Shown here in pieces: positions 23,895-37,282 of a DNA stretch of 64,000 bases. Below the pieces are notes generated by a model. That model was not told where the DNA came from and searched no databases. It was given only the letters and a program-made list of their open reading frames with translations. Source of the stretch: Phocaeicola barnesiae DSM 18169 = JCM 13652 (GTDB lineage Bacteria > Bacteroidota > Bacteroidia > Bacteroidales > Bacteroidaceae); the NCBI RefSeq assembly GCF_000374585.1, contig NZ_KB894643.1:88773-152772 (forward strand). Reading direction: 5' to 3'. A program made the translations under genes and the position numbers. Numbering within the stretch: position 1 is the stretch's first letter; each line of letters begins with the position of its first letter.

Positions 23895-25813
23895 TGAGGT
23901 AAATAATGTAAACAAAGCATGGTAATATCGTCACTCTGCTCGGCTCCTGCCGCATGTCTGTGTATAGCCTCCATCATCTGATTCACGATAAAAGTCGGAG
24001 TACCATCGGACAAACGGTCCAGTTCCTTCAGCAACCGCTCTTCAGAAAAGAGCTGCTTGTCGGGGCTCTCTGCCTCGGTCACCCCATCGGTATAAAGGAA
24101 GAGCGAAGCATCGGCCTTGAGAGTCAGTTCCTGTTCCGTATAGCTGAAGCCATGAAACAATCCGAGCGGAATGTTGGGAGTAACCTGAAGGAAATGCGCC
24201 TGTTCCTGTTGCGTAAAAAAGACTGGAGGATTATGACCGGCATTGCAATAGGCCAGGACACCCGTCTTCAAGTGAAGCACCCCCAAGAACATTGTTACAA
24301 ACATACCCGATTCATTGGATTCCGAAAGCGCATCATTCAACGAAGACAGGATAGCTGCTGGTGTCTTCAGGTGCGAAGCCATGGTACGGAAAAGACTGCG
24401 GGTAACAACCATCAGCAAAGAAGCAGGTATCCCTTTACCGGAGACATCGGCCACCGTAAAGAACAGACAATCATTCTCTACAAAGAAATCGTACAAGTCC
24501 CCTCCTACTGCCTTGGCTGGAAGAATCGTAGCAAAAAGGTCGATGTCCTTCCGTTCCGGGAAAGGAGGGAAAATCTTGGGAATCATCTCCATCTGGATTT
24601 CACTGGCGATACGCAGTTCGCTTTCGATACGCTCCTTATTGGCCGTCGTAGCGGCAAGTTCCTTCATGTACTCCGACAACGAATGCTGCATAAATCCGAA
24701 CGAGTCATAAAGCATCCCCATTTCATCGTGCCTTTTCCCTAATGGAGGAAGCGGAGTCATCAAGTCTCCTTGAGCTATGTTACGGATAGAATTAGCCAGA
24801 CGGGTCAACGGATGCACCAGTTGGCGGATGGTATACAAGCAAAAGACCAACAAGAGCAGTAGTCCTGCCGCAGCTATGATAACAATGCGGTTACGGATGC
24901 GGTCGACCCCTGCAAAAATATCATCATACGTACAAGCGACGGCTACCGACCAACCGGTACGCTCTACCGGAGCATAAAAGATATACGACGTGGAAAGGCT
25001 ATCATTCTGTATCGTAGCGAATCCCTTTTCACCGGCTATCATGCGGTGACCGATTCCGACTACAGTGGTATCCTTCATGTCATAAGTAGCTGTAAAGATG
25101 GTTTCCGTAAGAATCCGTTCCGGATAAGGATGTACCAGATACGTTCCGCTTCGACCGATAACCAGGTTGTAAGAATCCGGATACAGTTTCAGAGAGCCCA
25201 CCTTCTGTGCCAGCCACTCCAAAGACAAATCGGCCGTAAAAACGGCATACAACTTACCATTGCCGTCATGAAGCGGTAAAGAGTACGTAGTCATGATTTT
25301 CTCCCCACCGCCGGTATCAAAATAAGGCTCACTCCAATAAGGTCTGTCGAGCAGTTTAGGTATCTGATACCAATCCATGTAATGATAATCATAGCTTTCT
25401 ACTCCCAACTGTTTACAAGCGATACTGTCACCGTTCCGGTAAGCATAAGGAGAGAAGAAATGACCTTTCTCGGGATAATAATCCGGTTCGAAAGCAATGG
25501 CACTGCCTATAATGATGGAATTGCTTTCCAATAACCTGCGCGCAATGCTAAACATGGAATCCGGGCAATGGATATACCGGTCGACTTGCCACGCATTATT
25601 GGTCAGAGCCACCTCGACCGAATGCAATACTTCATCAATACGTAAAACGGTATTGTCCAGACTGACAGAAGCACGGGTTTCCGCCTCTATCTGCACCTGT
25701 TTACGCGCAGAACGGTAAAAAACCAGAAAAGTAGCACATAAAATAGCCCCTGTAACCAGAAGGATATAGATACTTATCCGGGTAGAAAAAGAACGGGTAA
25801 CAGTGAATTTCAT
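23891..25813 (-). CDS. Membrane sensor SpoIIE-family protein phosphatase (Cache-HAMP-PP2C)
   Basis: A 640-residue membrane phosphatase. Transmembrane segment 1 is at about residues 14-34 and segment 2 at about 306-326. Between them lies a ~270-residue periplasmic double-Cache-like sensor (YSEPYFDTGGGEKIMTTYSLP and DLSLEWLAQKVGSL resemble dCache). HAMP follows (LANSIRNIAQGDL), then a coiled linker (SELRIASEIQMEMIP). The SpoIIE/PP2C domain covers about 425-640: AVGGDLYDFF and VADVSGKGIPASLL hold metal-binding aspartates, with YCNAGHNPP and LFLYTDGVTEA following. It should dephosphorylate the STAS protein encoded downstream in response to an extracytoplasmic signal. It overlaps both the preceding binding-protein gene and the following kinase gene by 4 bases. 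Confidence 0.92.
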   Translation of the reverse strand: MKFTVTRSFSTRISIYILLVTGAILCATFLVFYRSARKQVQIEAETRASVSLDNTVLRIDEVLHSVEVALTNNAWQVDRYIHCPDSMFSIARRLLESNSIIIGSAIAFEPDYYPEKGHFFSPYAYRNGDSIACKQLGVESYDYHYMDWYQIPKLLDRPYWSEPYFDTGGGEKIMTTYSLPLHDGNGKLYAVFTADLSLEWLAQKVGSLKLYPDSYNLVIGRSGTYLVHPYPERILTETIFTATYDMKDTTVVGIGHRMIAGEKGFATIQNDSLSTSYIFYAPVERTGWSVAVACTYDDIFAGVDRIRNRIVIIAAAGLLLLLVFCLYTIRQLVHPLTRLANSIRNIAQGDLMTPLPPLGKRHDEMGMLYDSFGFMQHSLSEYMKELAATTANKERIESELRIASEIQMEMIPKIFPPFPERKDIDLFATILPAKAVGGDLYDFFVENDCLFFTVADVSGKGIPASLLMVVTRSLFRTMASHLKTPAAILSSLNDALSESNESGMFVTMFLGVLHLKTGVLAYCNAGHNPPVFFTQQEQAHFLQVTPNIPLGLFHGFSYTEQELTLKADASLFLYTDGVTEAESPDKQLFSEERLLKELDRLSDGTPTFIVNQMMEAIHRHAAGAEQSDDITMLCLHYLPQ

Positions 25814-26766
25814 AAGGCACCGGTAATTTCCTGATAAGTTACAGGACGATGGATATATCCATCGTCCAACAATAAGGCAGACGCTTTCTCTACATGTTCA
25901 GGCTGTAGTCTGAAAGGTCTGGTAGTAGTATGGCGTTCGCATTGTAACTCCAGCACGTTCTCCAACATCCGTTGCTGTTGCAGGCGATTGGTAGCCACAT
26001 GGTATTTACGGACCAGGCGCATCACAATATCAAGGGTTTCCTGCGGATGCTGGGCAGCCCATTTCCATCCCTTCACCGAAGCCCTTGCAAATGCCTGTAC
26101 TGCCTTCTGATGTGTACGGTAGTAATCGGCAGTAACATACAACCCGTCTTCAGGAATATCATAGCCAAAGTCCGAAAAATAAAAGACATGCTGGGGCTGG
26201 ATGCCGCATGCCAGAATCTGCAGATACTCATTAAAGCTCATGGCAACGGTCGCATCGATGGCCCCTGAAACGAACAGGTTTACATAGTTGATGAAAGGAA
26301 TCCACTCGATGTTCAGTTTCTCTCTCCGGTCTAACATATAGGCCAATTCGCAAAACCCGGCTTTCCAGACTCCGACCTTCTTTCCACGCAAATCCTCCAG
26401 CGAACGGATGTCATTGTACCGCGGTACAATCATCAGCGAGTTACGCTGCGAAGTCTGCAGAATATTTACCAGAGGTACTCCATCGCCTATCAACTTGATG
26501 GCCTGTATGAGCTGTAAACCGATGATATGGCTGCTTCCTTCTTCCAGCCGGTTCAATGCAGAAGATGAGGCCGACGGATGGTCAAACACCACCTCCAGTC
26601 CTTCCTCCTGATAGAAGCCTTTCGCCTGGGCCACATAATATCCAGCGAACTGACTCTGAGGAGTCCATTGTGGAGTAAAGACAATACGCTCGGATTGTCC
26701 GTATATATTCCCGACAATTCCCCAAATACCGAAAAGGTATAAAAATATACATCTATAGATTTTCAT
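25810..26766 (-). CDS. NMT1/THI5-like periplasmic substrate-binding protein
   Basis: A 318-residue solute-binding protein with signal peptide (residues 1-23, cleaved near IYGQS). Typical of the NMT1/THI5 group are VFTPQWTPQSQFAGYYVAQA, GFYQEEGLEVVF, LRGKKVGVWKAGFCELA and FVSGAIDATVAMSFNEY. Related proteins bind pyrimidine-type thiamine precursors, sulfonates or nitrate. No ABC permease or ATPase gene is adjacent. Instead its stop overlaps the start of a Cache-type SpoIIE phosphatase by 4 bases, followed by a kinase and a STAS protein. I infer that it serves as a ligand receptor for signalling rather than for transport. Confidence 0.85.
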   Translation of the reverse strand: MKIYRCIFLYLFGIWGIVGNIYGQSERIVFTPQWTPQSQFAGYYVAQAKGFYQEEGLEVVFDHPSASSSALNRLEEGSSHIIGLQLIQAIKLIGDGVPLVNILQTSQRNSLMIVPRYNDIRSLEDLRGKKVGVWKAGFCELAYMLDRREKLNIEWIPFINYVNLFVSGAIDATVAMSFNEYLQILACGIQPQHVFYFSDFGYDIPEDGLYVTADYYRTHQKAVQAFARASVKGWKWAAQHPQETLDIVMRLVRKYHVATNRLQQQRMLENVLELQCERHTTTRPFRLQPEHVEKASALLLDDGYIHRPVTYQEITGAL

Positions 26767-26822
26767 CTTACTTCAGTTTATTACTTGAAATCATATACCG
26801 ACCTTACAGGACCGGATCCTCT

Positions 26823-27023
26823 TTATAGACAAGATCTGTATTCCCTATACGATTTCACAACAATCTTATCACCCTCCTTAAACTCATCTTTGTACATGTA
26901 ACAGGAATCACCTATCAGCCGATTGTTGACAGACATCCCTTTTCCCTTGTAAACCATCACATACATCTTCGTGAAATACACCAATCCTACTTCCTTATGT
27001 AAAGCCTCTATAGACAAATGCAC
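26823..27023 (-). other. Short open frame of uncertain status
   Basis: A 66-codon frame with a GTG start, open for about nine more codons upstream without an ATG. The translation ends FKEGDKIVVKSYREYRSCL and has MYVMVYKGKGMSVNN in the middle, compatible with a small beta domain. I do not recognise it. It sits between a decayed UpxY-like antiterminator and the binding-protein gene, so it may be the 3' end of a broken gene rather than a whole one. Confidence 0.25.
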
Positions 27024-27117
27024 AGGATAGATGGCATTGTTACATACCCCTCAGTATAAGAGTTTGCTATGTTCTTTAATGTGTCGAGCATAATAAAAAT
27101 AGGTGTTACTATGTTAG

Positions 27118-27465
27118 TTACAATAACTGGATGTATTCAGGACTGATTTCTATACCGACAGCCAGCAGACAACCTTCGTAATTCTCCAGCGTTCCTCCTA
27201 CAATACAGACTTTCTGTCCATACATGGCAGGAGTCAATTTCTCTGGCATATAATGACAAGGGGAGTACACTCTGAACCGTAGAGATAAATCTACTCAAGT
27301 TGTTCTTGAACAAATAATCAGCGCATGAATGAACATTACGGCCTATGAATGTGTTTATATAAATAGCCAGACTACCATGAATAAAAACAAAGCGTTTGCA
27401 CTCTTGGACATTTGGTATGCATAAGTCTCTGCATTGATACGTTCCTGAAATTCATACACACAAAA
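27118..27465 (-). pseudogene. Remnant of a UpxY/NusG-like transcription antiterminator
   Basis: The last 43 codons (27249 to 27118) encode MPEKLTPAMYGQKVCIVGG and LENYEGCLLAVG and end ISPEYIQLL. This is a KOW-type module like the C-terminus of UpxY/NusG proteins, which promote transcription of capsule operons in Bacteroides. Just upstream, in a different frame, lie FIHGSLAIYINTFIGRN and FKNNLSRFISTVQSVLPL, which fit the middle of the same family. A further frame change is needed to reach the upstream EFQERINAETYAYQMSK. The gene is thus broken by at least two frameshifts and its 5' end is unclear. No capsule genes follow. The family call depends mainly on the KOW part. Confidence 0.5.
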
Positions 27466-27762
27466 ACTCTAGGCAAATATATGTATTTAGCTATTATACA
27501 GCAAAACAATCTACGAAAATTGAAAGGATAATTCAACGAAAAACATCATTTTTATGGGACTATTCATGCAAAACAACCTGACAACAGGCAAGGCAAAACA
27601 TACATAGACGAATGTAATCAGTTTGCGCGCAGGATAAAAATCTTTTAACTTCTTCTACAAAAACCGGCCAACCCCTACGGTACAATGTCTGTTACACCTT
27701 CCCAACCAGCCCAACAATCAATGGAAAGCCTTCCGTACAGACAATACAAAAGCATATTAAGA
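27466..27762. other. AT-rich non-coding stretch
   Basis: No open frame with a recognisable product, promoter box or structured RNA is evident between the antiterminator remnant and the terminator of the beta-galactosidase gene. It is probably decayed sequence from the same former locus. Confidence 0.5.
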
Positions 27763-27801
27763 TTATCTGCAAGGTTCCTGAAAGTGGAACCTTGCAGATA
27801 A
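27763..27801 (-). terminator. Perfect 16-bp hairpin terminating the GH29-GH2 unit
   Basis: TTATCTGCAAGGTTCC (27763-27778) and GGAACCTTGCAGATAA (27786-27801) are exact inverted repeats around a 7-base loop, starting 5 bases past the GH2 stop codon. On the minus strand a moderately T-rich tract follows. Confidence 0.75.
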
Positions 27802-27805
27802 CAAT

Positions 27806-31417
<3,612 letters not shown>

Positions 31418-31429
31418 TTATATACCCAT

Positions 31430-33253
31430 TTATTTAGCCAGACTGACTCCCAGTTCCTCCAATACCACCTGAGCCGATTTCCCATCTACAGTCGTAGCCT
31501 GCAGACGGATATAACGTGCCTCTTCTGTTGCAGGAAGCTGCTTAGTCTGCGGTAACGGGTTGTTCACAATGTTACTGAATTCACCTTTTGTGATGACTTT
31601 CTTCCATTTCTTACCGTCCTTGCTGACATAGAAATCGTAACGGAAGGCCAGTGTCGGTTTGGTTTCACCATTCAACGGAGCGTATGTGAATGCTTTCAAA
31701 GAAACCGTCTTTCCCAAATCAACCGTCACCGGATTTTCCTTAACCAATTTCCAAGTAGAACGGTCCAAATCATTCCAGGAACCTTGGGTAGCCGTTTCCT
31801 CCACTTCCGGAACATGATAAGCTGCCAGCTGGATGACATTTCCGTCCAGACGAGATTCATTGATGGTCAAGCGCAATGAATCAGCCTGTATATCCGGGAA
31901 ACGTAACATACGTTTATATCCTACAGTAGTACCTTCACCCATAGTCTTCCATGCCCCTTGAGTATAGGCATCTATCGTAAATTTCTCGATGCGTTGTCCC
32001 TGAGCGATGTCTTCCTGAACCATCACCAGGTTAACAGTAGAAGCCGGCTTCAAGGCATACGAACGACTGGAAACAGTTGCAGTATTCCACGGAGTATCAC
32101 CCGCAACTACCCGGTTGTCAGCAAACGCCTTCTTCCGGAATTCAGCAAATTCTTTCAGACGTTGGGCATCTGCCGCATTGATACGCCCTTCCCTATCAGG
32201 AGGAATATTCAACAACAATACGGAATTATATCCTACAGATTGGCAATAGATATCCATCAGCTGCTTGACGCTCTTCACTTTGCTGTCTTCATAGGTATGA
32301 TAGAACCATCCCGGACGGATAGAGACATCTACTTCCGACGGATACCAGAATAACTCACTAGCCTTTTCCAGCATGGCACGGCTTCCTAAGTCGGCCGACA
32401 TGTTAGAAATTCCCAACTTATTGTTATTCACTTCCGAACGTCCATAGATACCCGGAGTCAGAACAGTAGCACTCCACTCAGTCTCACGTCCCAAACCTTT
32501 CTCATTACCAACCCAACGTACATCATCGCCCATGATAGCCATTACTGCCTTTGGTTGCAGACGCTGGATGGTTTCATAGAAACGGTCCCAGTCATATTCC
32601 TGTTTCTTTCCGTTCGGTCCTTCTCCGTTGGCCCCGTCGAACCATACCTCATGCACTTCGCCATAGTTGGTCAGCAATTCAGTCAGCTGGTCAATGAAAT
32701 ACTGGTTATATTTCGGAGAATCTCCGTAACAAGGAGCATTACGATCCCATGGAGAAAGATATACACCGAACTTCATTCCATACTTGGTACAGGCATCACG
32801 CACTTCACGCACCACGTCTCCTTTACCGTCCTTCCAGTTGGAAGAAGCTACAGAATGGGTGGTATAACGGCTTGGCCACAAGCAGAAACCATCATGGTGC
32901 TTAGCTGTCAGAATCACCATCTGGAAACCGGCCTCCTTCAACGTACGTACCCATTGGTCCGCATCCAGATTTGTAGGATTAAATAGTTTCGGATCTTCAG
33001 TTCCATCGCCCCATTCCCTGTCTGTAAAGGTATTGATACCAAAATGCAGAAAAGCGGTCAATTCCATCTTCTGCCACTCCAACTGTTGTGGTGTAGGTAC
33101 CAACCTAGCTGCCATAGATACCTTCTCATCTAAAGTCGCTCCCTCCGGGAAAACGACATGTTTCACATAGCGATCTGAAGACTGCTGTGCCATTCCGGTC
33201 AGCGGCAAAGCCATCATCATACAAGCTGCTACATAATTCGATACGTTTTTCAT
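31430..33253 (-). CDS. Exported GH29 alpha-L-fucosidase with F5/8-type C-terminal domain
   Basis: A 607-residue secreted fucosidase. Signal peptide 1-22 (MKNVSNYVAACMMMALPLTG). The GH29 barrel covers about residues 50-370: FLHFGINTFTDREWGDG, AKHHDGFCLWPSRYT, and VHEVWFDGANGEGP, whose aspartate (about residue 206) is the expected nucleophile. VLLLNIPPDREGRI is a common GH29 end-of-domain motif. A discoidin-like F5/8 type C domain fills about 460-600 (KLVKENPVTVDLGKTVSLKAF; RYIRLQATTVDG), probably for carbohydrate binding. It is the promoter-proximal gene of a GH29-GH2 pair. No SusC/SusD genes accompany the pair. Confidence 0.93.
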   Translation of the reverse strand: MKNVSNYVAACMMMALPLTGMAQQSSDRYVKHVVFPEGATLDEKVSMAARLVPTPQQLEWQKMELTAFLHFGINTFTDREWGDGTEDPKLFNPTNLDADQWVRTLKEAGFQMVILTAKHHDGFCLWPSRYTTHSVASSNWKDGKGDVVREVRDACTKYGMKFGVYLSPWDRNAPCYGDSPKYNQYFIDQLTELLTNYGEVHEVWFDGANGEGPNGKKQEYDWDRFYETIQRLQPKAVMAIMGDDVRWVGNEKGLGRETEWSATVLTPGIYGRSEVNNNKLGISNMSADLGSRAMLEKASELFWYPSEVDVSIRPGWFYHTYEDSKVKSVKQLMDIYCQSVGYNSVLLLNIPPDREGRINAADAQRLKEFAEFRKKAFADNRVVAGDTPWNTATVSSRSYALKPASTVNLVMVQEDIAQGQRIEKFTIDAYTQGAWKTMGEGTTVGYKRMLRFPDIQADSLRLTINESRLDGNVIQLAAYHVPEVEETATQGSWNDLDRSTWKLVKENPVTVDLGKTVSLKAFTYAPLNGETKPTLAFRYDFYVSKDGKKWKKVITKGEFSNIVNNPLPQTKQLPATEEARYIRLQATTVDGKSAQVVLEELGVSLAK

Positions 33254-33529
33254 GTGTTCTTTATTTTAGTGGATAATCTATCTATATTTCTCTACAGCCC
33301 GAAAATATTTCGGTTTTTACAGTAAAGATACCTAAAAATATATCAATCAAACGACAGATATACCAATCATTTTTCAAATATAGGTATTTATTCACAATAA
33401 AATACAGAAAACCCAGAATCTGTTACATAAAATGTGATACTTCGGCAGGTAAACTTGCCTCTTAAGCTTCCAGACAAAACGGGCCAAACAGTTAACAAAA
33501 TGAACAGAGAGAAAACAAGTGGGAAAAAA

Positions 33530-34447
33530 CTACTCTTCGTCTTTGGCAGGAATCGTCATCTGCTGCAATTCCTCCAGTGTTCCATTGAACACATTCAAAT
33601 CCACCCGTTCCTGAATGCCAGGCAATGTACCCACATCCGTATGTTGCCAGAATTTCCAAGGTCCCTGATACTCCACCGAGTCTACATAATAATGAGCAAT
33701 CCAATACGGATACGTATTGAATATCGAATCATTCAGGAAACGGGTCTTGTATTTATAAGAGGTATAAAGAATAGGCTTCACCCGATAGAACGCTTCTATC
33801 CGATGCAACCAGATAAGTAAATCCTTGCGTAGTTTATCCATGTCATCACTCCGGGTCTCGATATCGAGCACAGGAGGTAAATCACCCGGTTCCAGCTCCA
33901 CTGAGCGGATAAAGAAATCGGCCTGACGGTTGGCATCCGTTTTCGGGTTATAGAAATGATAAGCTCCCCGGATGAAACCGTGTTTACGGGCCTCGGCAAA
34001 GTTATGGATAAAAGTCGTATCACTGAAATCTCCGCCCTCGGAGGCTTTCATGAATACGAAACGAACCGGGAAAGGGGTATATTGTGCTTTTGACAGTTCA
34101 TCCCAGTTGATTTTTCCCTGATGATGGGATATATCGAAACCATGTACCTTGAAACCGTAGGGAAGACAAACTCCATAAGCCTTCAGCCCGGAACAAGGTT
34201 TCCAACGATACGCATAAGGACGGATAAAGAAGTAATAGAATGCCGAAAGGAAAACGATAGCCGACAGTCCGCCTAGAATCCACAGGAGCCATCCCGGAAG
34301 ACGGCGTTCTCCTTTCCGCTTCTTCTTGCCGGAAGGTTTCCGGCTCTTGCGAGGAGCAGAACCGGCAGAAGCAGTACGTTTCCGTCTGGATGCAGCGGTC
34401 GGTCTATCAGTCTTGTTTACCACCAGGATGGGCGGTTCTTTTGCCAT
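33530..34447 (-). CDS. Membrane-anchored GH25 lysozyme-like protein
   Basis: A 305-residue protein. The first ~50 residues are very basic (SRRKRTASAGSAPRKSRKP; KKKRKGERR) and cytoplasmic. One membrane helix follows (about 53-78, WLLWILGGLSAIVFLSAFYYFF). The GH25 muramidase domain covers about 90-300: HGFDISHHQGKINWDEL (active-site Asp), VFMKASEGGDFSDT, AYHFYNPKTDANRQADFF and LPPVLDIETRSDD (catalytic DxE). It should cleave the N-acetylmuramic acid-GlcNAc bond of peptidoglycan while anchored in the inner membrane. It lies downstream of pfp with a terminator between. Remodelling of the cell's own wall is the likely role. Confidence 0.9.
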   Translation of the reverse strand: MAKEPPILVVNKTDRPTAASRRKRTASAGSAPRKSRKPSGKKKRKGERRLPGWLLWILGGLSAIVFLSAFYYFFIRPYAYRWKPCSGLKAYGVCLPYGFKVHGFDISHHQGKINWDELSKAQYTPFPVRFVFMKASEGGDFSDTTFIHNFAEARKHGFIRGAYHFYNPKTDANRQADFFIRSVELEPGDLPPVLDIETRSDDMDKLRKDLLIWLHRIEAFYRVKPILYTSYKYKTRFLNDSIFNTYPYWIAHYYVDSVEYQGPWKFWQHTDVGTLPGIQERVDLNVFNGTLEELQQMTIPAKDEE

Positions 34448-34481
34448 AGCGTTCGGTTTATAGAGTCAAGAGTTCAAAAGA

Positions 34482-34526
34482 AATTCACCACAGAGTTTCC
34501 CCTGTCGGAGCAATCTGTGGTGAATT
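34482..34526 (-). terminator. Intrinsic terminator of pfp
   Basis: AATTCACCACAGA (34482-34494) and TCTGTGGTGAATT (34514-34526) are exact inverted repeats. On the minus strand they are followed by TCTTTTGAAC. It lies between pfp and the GH25 gene. Confidence 0.75.
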
Positions 34527-34564
34527 GTAAAATCAGGTTATCAGAAGAAATAACTTCTGTTCAA

Positions 34565-36208
34565 TTATTTAGCCTGTTCCAACTGCAGGGTCTTGGTCGG
34601 TTCGTCGCAAACTTCAGAAGGACCGAAGTACTGGATAGGACCCGGATAAACGTAGGCAGTTTCCTTTGCCCAAGCAGCACGCTGAGCAGCGAAAGCCTTG
34701 AACGGAGCACCGTCCAGTTTCACCAGTGCTTTCTGGATAACCGGTTTCATTTCGCCGTGACGACGTTCCATGTTCATCATCATAGTGATAGGCACACCAC
34801 CAGCAATCCATTCGGCAGCCGGAGCAGTTGTGTTACGTACAGATGACATGTAACCAGTCTTACCGTTGGCAATCAGCATAGAAGCAGTGTAACCCAAAGA
34901 GTAGCAGTAGTCAGCATCGAAGTTAGACGGAGCAGCGCAACGTCCTTCGTAACCGAAAAAGTGGTGCTGAGCAGAGAACTTACCGTTGTACTTGCCTTCC
35001 TTCTTCCAAGCAGCCAACTTCTTGCCTACCATTTCAGACAACAGCTTTTCAGTTTCAATCAGAGAAACCTGTACGTTTCCGTGCGGGTCACGGTCCAAAG
35101 ACAACTGACGGGCAACACCTTCCGGCAGAGAAGCATAGATAGCTGAGTTTTCAGCAGACAGTTTGCTGATGATGTATGCACGCTGTTCGTTAGCCGGGAT
35201 AGCGTTGAATTCTTCACCGTTTGCAGCCAGGAAGTCGTTCAGTTCGGCAATCAGACGTTTCATAGCCGGGATGAATTCGATCAGACCTTCCGGAATCAAT
35301 ACAGTACCGAAGTTGTTACCGTCAGCAGCACGATCAGCTACTACCTGAGCGATATAAGTCACTACATCGTCCAGAGACATGTTCTTAGCTTCTACTTCTT
35401 CCGAGATGATACATACGTTCGGCTGAGTCTGCAAAGCACATTCCAAAGCGATGTGAGAAGCAGAACGTCCCATCAGTTTGATGAAGTGCCAGTATTTGCG
35501 GGCAGAGTTACAGTCACGTTCGATGTTACCGATAACTTCTGAATAAGTCTTGCAGGCAGTATCGAAACCGAATGAAGTTTCAATCATGTCGTTCTTCAAG
35601 TCACCGTCGATTGTCTTCGGGCAACCGATTACCTGGATACCGTAGTTCTTGGCAGCATAGTATTCGGCCAATACGCAGGCGTTGGTATTAGAGTCATCAC
35701 CACCGATGATAACCAATGCCTTGATGCCCAATTCCTTCAAGATTTCATAACCTTTTTCGAACTGGTCTTCCTTTTCCAGTTTTGTACGGCCAGAACCGAT
35801 GATATCGAAACCACCAGTGTTACGGTATTCATCGATGATGTCGGCTGTCAGTTCTTTATAATTGTGATCAACCAAACCACCAGGACCCAGGATGAATCCG
35901 TACAGCTTGTTAGCCGGGTTCAATTTCTTGATACCGTCAAACAGACCAGAGATTACATTGTGTCCGCCCGGAGCCTGACCACCAGACAAGATGACACCCA
36001 CATTCATAGGAGCGAATTCCTTAGCTTCGCCTTCTACGAACTGAATCAACGGCATACCATAGGTATTCGGGAACAATTTCTGGATAGCTTCCTGGTCGGC
36101 TACAGACTGAGTAGCTTCACCCATTTTAGCTACAACAGCACCTTTCAATGCTTTAGGCAGTTTCGGCTGATAAGCAGCTCTTGCAATTTGTAATGAACTT
36201 TTAGTCAT
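34565..36208 (-). CDS. pfp: Diphosphate-fructose-6-phosphate 1-phosphotransferase
   Basis: A 547-residue PPi-dependent phosphofructokinase that reversibly phosphorylates fructose 6-phosphate. Motifs are [37 protein letters not shown] and [20 protein letters not shown]. The GGDDS and TIDGD forms, rather than GGDGS and TIDND, mark the pyrophosphate-using enzymes. The length fits the long PPi-PFK clade found in Bacteroides and plants. Substrate-binding segments follow ([15 protein letters not shown] and [12 protein letters not shown]). The enzyme saves ATP in glycolysis and can run toward gluconeogenesis. It is a single gene with its own terminator. Confidence 0.95.
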   Translation of the reverse strand: MTKSSLQIARAAYQPKLPKALKGAVVAKMGEATQSVADQEAIQKLFPNTYGMPLIQFVEGEAKEFAPMNVGVILSGGQAPGGHNVISGLFDGIKKLNPANKLYGFILGPGGLVDHNYKELTADIIDEYRNTGGFDIIGSGRTKLEKEDQFEKGYEILKELGIKALVIIGGDDSNTNACVLAEYYAAKNYGIQVIGCPKTIDGDLKNDMIETSFGFDTACKTYSEVIGNIERDCNSARKYWHFIKLMGRSASHIALECALQTQPNVCIISEEVEAKNMSLDDVVTYIAQVVADRAADGNNFGTVLIPEGLIEFIPAMKRLIAELNDFLAANGEEFNAIPANEQRAYIISKLSAENSAIYASLPEGVARQLSLDRDPHGNVQVSLIETEKLLSEMVGKKLAAWKKEGKYNGKFSAQHHFFGYEGRCAAPSNFDADYCYSLGYTASMLIANGKTGYMSSVRNTTAPAAEWIAGGVPITMMMNMERRHGEMKPVIQKALVKLDGAPFKAFAAQRAAWAKETAYVYPGPIQYFGPSEVCDEPTKTLQLEQAK

Positions 36209-36453
36209 GATAAATTAATTATATAAGGTGTTATAATAAATCTCGCTGATGCAAATTTCGTTCTTTTTTCGGAAATATGAAAACCTAAGCTCATAAAAAT
36301 TCAATACTCCCGGACAATTCTTCCGATTCTCACCCGCAAAATCCAAATAAACCAAAAGAGAAAAGGATTATCTGCCACAAAATGCAGATTATTTCCATAA
36401 AAATCGTATCTTTACCCGAAATTCTATTTTATTAACCTTTAAAACAAACGATT

Positions 36454-36726
36454 ATGGCAAGTAGAAGAAGTTTGAAAAAAGACATCAATTATATCTCCGA
36501 CTTCACTGTCGGACTGTGTATCATGACCGGTCTCGAGAAAAAAGGAACAAGAGAAACCATCGACCAGCTCATCCGGCAGGCACATAACGTACGCAGAGAA
36601 GCGCTGCGACGCATCAGCCATACCGAACCGGGCAGTGTCAAGCTGTTCTACAAGAAGCTGAGAGAAGACTTCAACAACGGTACAGAGGCAATATGCAACC
36701 AGTTAGAAACGCTGATTAAGGGATGA
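36454..36726 (+). CDS. Conserved small helical protein upstream of an acyltransferase
   Basis: A 90-residue soluble, mostly helical, basic protein (ASRRSLKKDINYISDF; REALRRISHTEPGSVK; YKKLREDFNNGTEAI). I recognise no domain. Its stop overlaps the start of the acyltransferase gene by 4 bases (ATGA), so the two are translationally coupled and probably functionally linked. A TATCTTTA sequence at 36407-36414 is a one-mismatch version of the TAnnTTTG box and may be the promoter. Its size and regular composition argue for a real gene; the function is unknown. Confidence 0.75.
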   Translation: MASRRSLKKDINYISDFTVGLCIMTGLEKKGTRETIDQLIRQAHNVRREALRRISHTEPGSVKLFYKKLREDFNNGTEAICNQLETLIKG

Positions 36727-37277
36727 TACAGTCGGTCTGCCGCTTCATTTACCACCGGATACTAGGCTGGAAAGAAGAGGTCACTGTACCCGATTTCAAG
36801 AAATGCATCATCTGCGCGGCTCCTCACACCAGTAACTGGGACCTCTTTTTAGGAAAGCTCTTCATCAATGCCGTCGGACGAAAGTCCGGTTTCCTGATGA
36901 AGAAGGAATGGTTCTTTTTCCCGTTGGGACCTATCTTCCGTGCCATGGGAGGTATTCCCGTCTACCGGAGCAAACGTACCTCCATGGTAGACCAGCTCAT
37001 CGAAAAGGCCAAACAGGCAGAGGAGTTCCACCTGGCCATTACCCCGGAGGGGACACGCTCGGCCAATCCGGACTGGAAAAAAGGGTTCTACTACATTGCT
37101 TTAGGAGCTGAACTTCCGATAGTCCTCATCGGTATCGACTATCAGAAGAAATGCATCACCGCTACCAAGTACCTTCGCCCTACAGGAGACATCGACAAGG
37201 ATATGCGGGAAATAAAGCTGTACTTCAAGGACTTCAAAGGAAAACACCCGGAAAAATTTGTTCTGGGAGACCTGTGA
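36723..37277 (+). CDS. Lysophospholipid acyltransferase family protein (PlsC-like)
   Basis: A 184-residue 1-acyl-glycerol-3-phosphate acyltransferase-type enzyme. The catalytic HX4D motif is present as APHTSNWDLFLG near residues 39-50. FPLGPIFRAMGGIPVYRS follows, and the third motif is ITPEGTRSANPDWKKG. It is shorter than PlsC itself and lacks an obvious N-terminal membrane helix, so it may act on a different acceptor at the inner membrane. It is coupled to the 90-residue gene upstream and ends just before a strong terminator. Confidence 0.88.
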   Translation: MIQSVCRFIYHRILGWKEEVTVPDFKKCIICAAPHTSNWDLFLGKLFINAVGRKSGFLMKKEWFFFPLGPIFRAMGGIPVYRSKRTSMVDQLIEKAKQAEEFHLAITPEGTRSANPDWKKGFYYIALGAELPIVLIGIDYQKKCITATKYLRPTGDIDKDMREIKLYFKDFKGKHPEKFVLGDL

Positions 37278-37282
37278 CCTGA

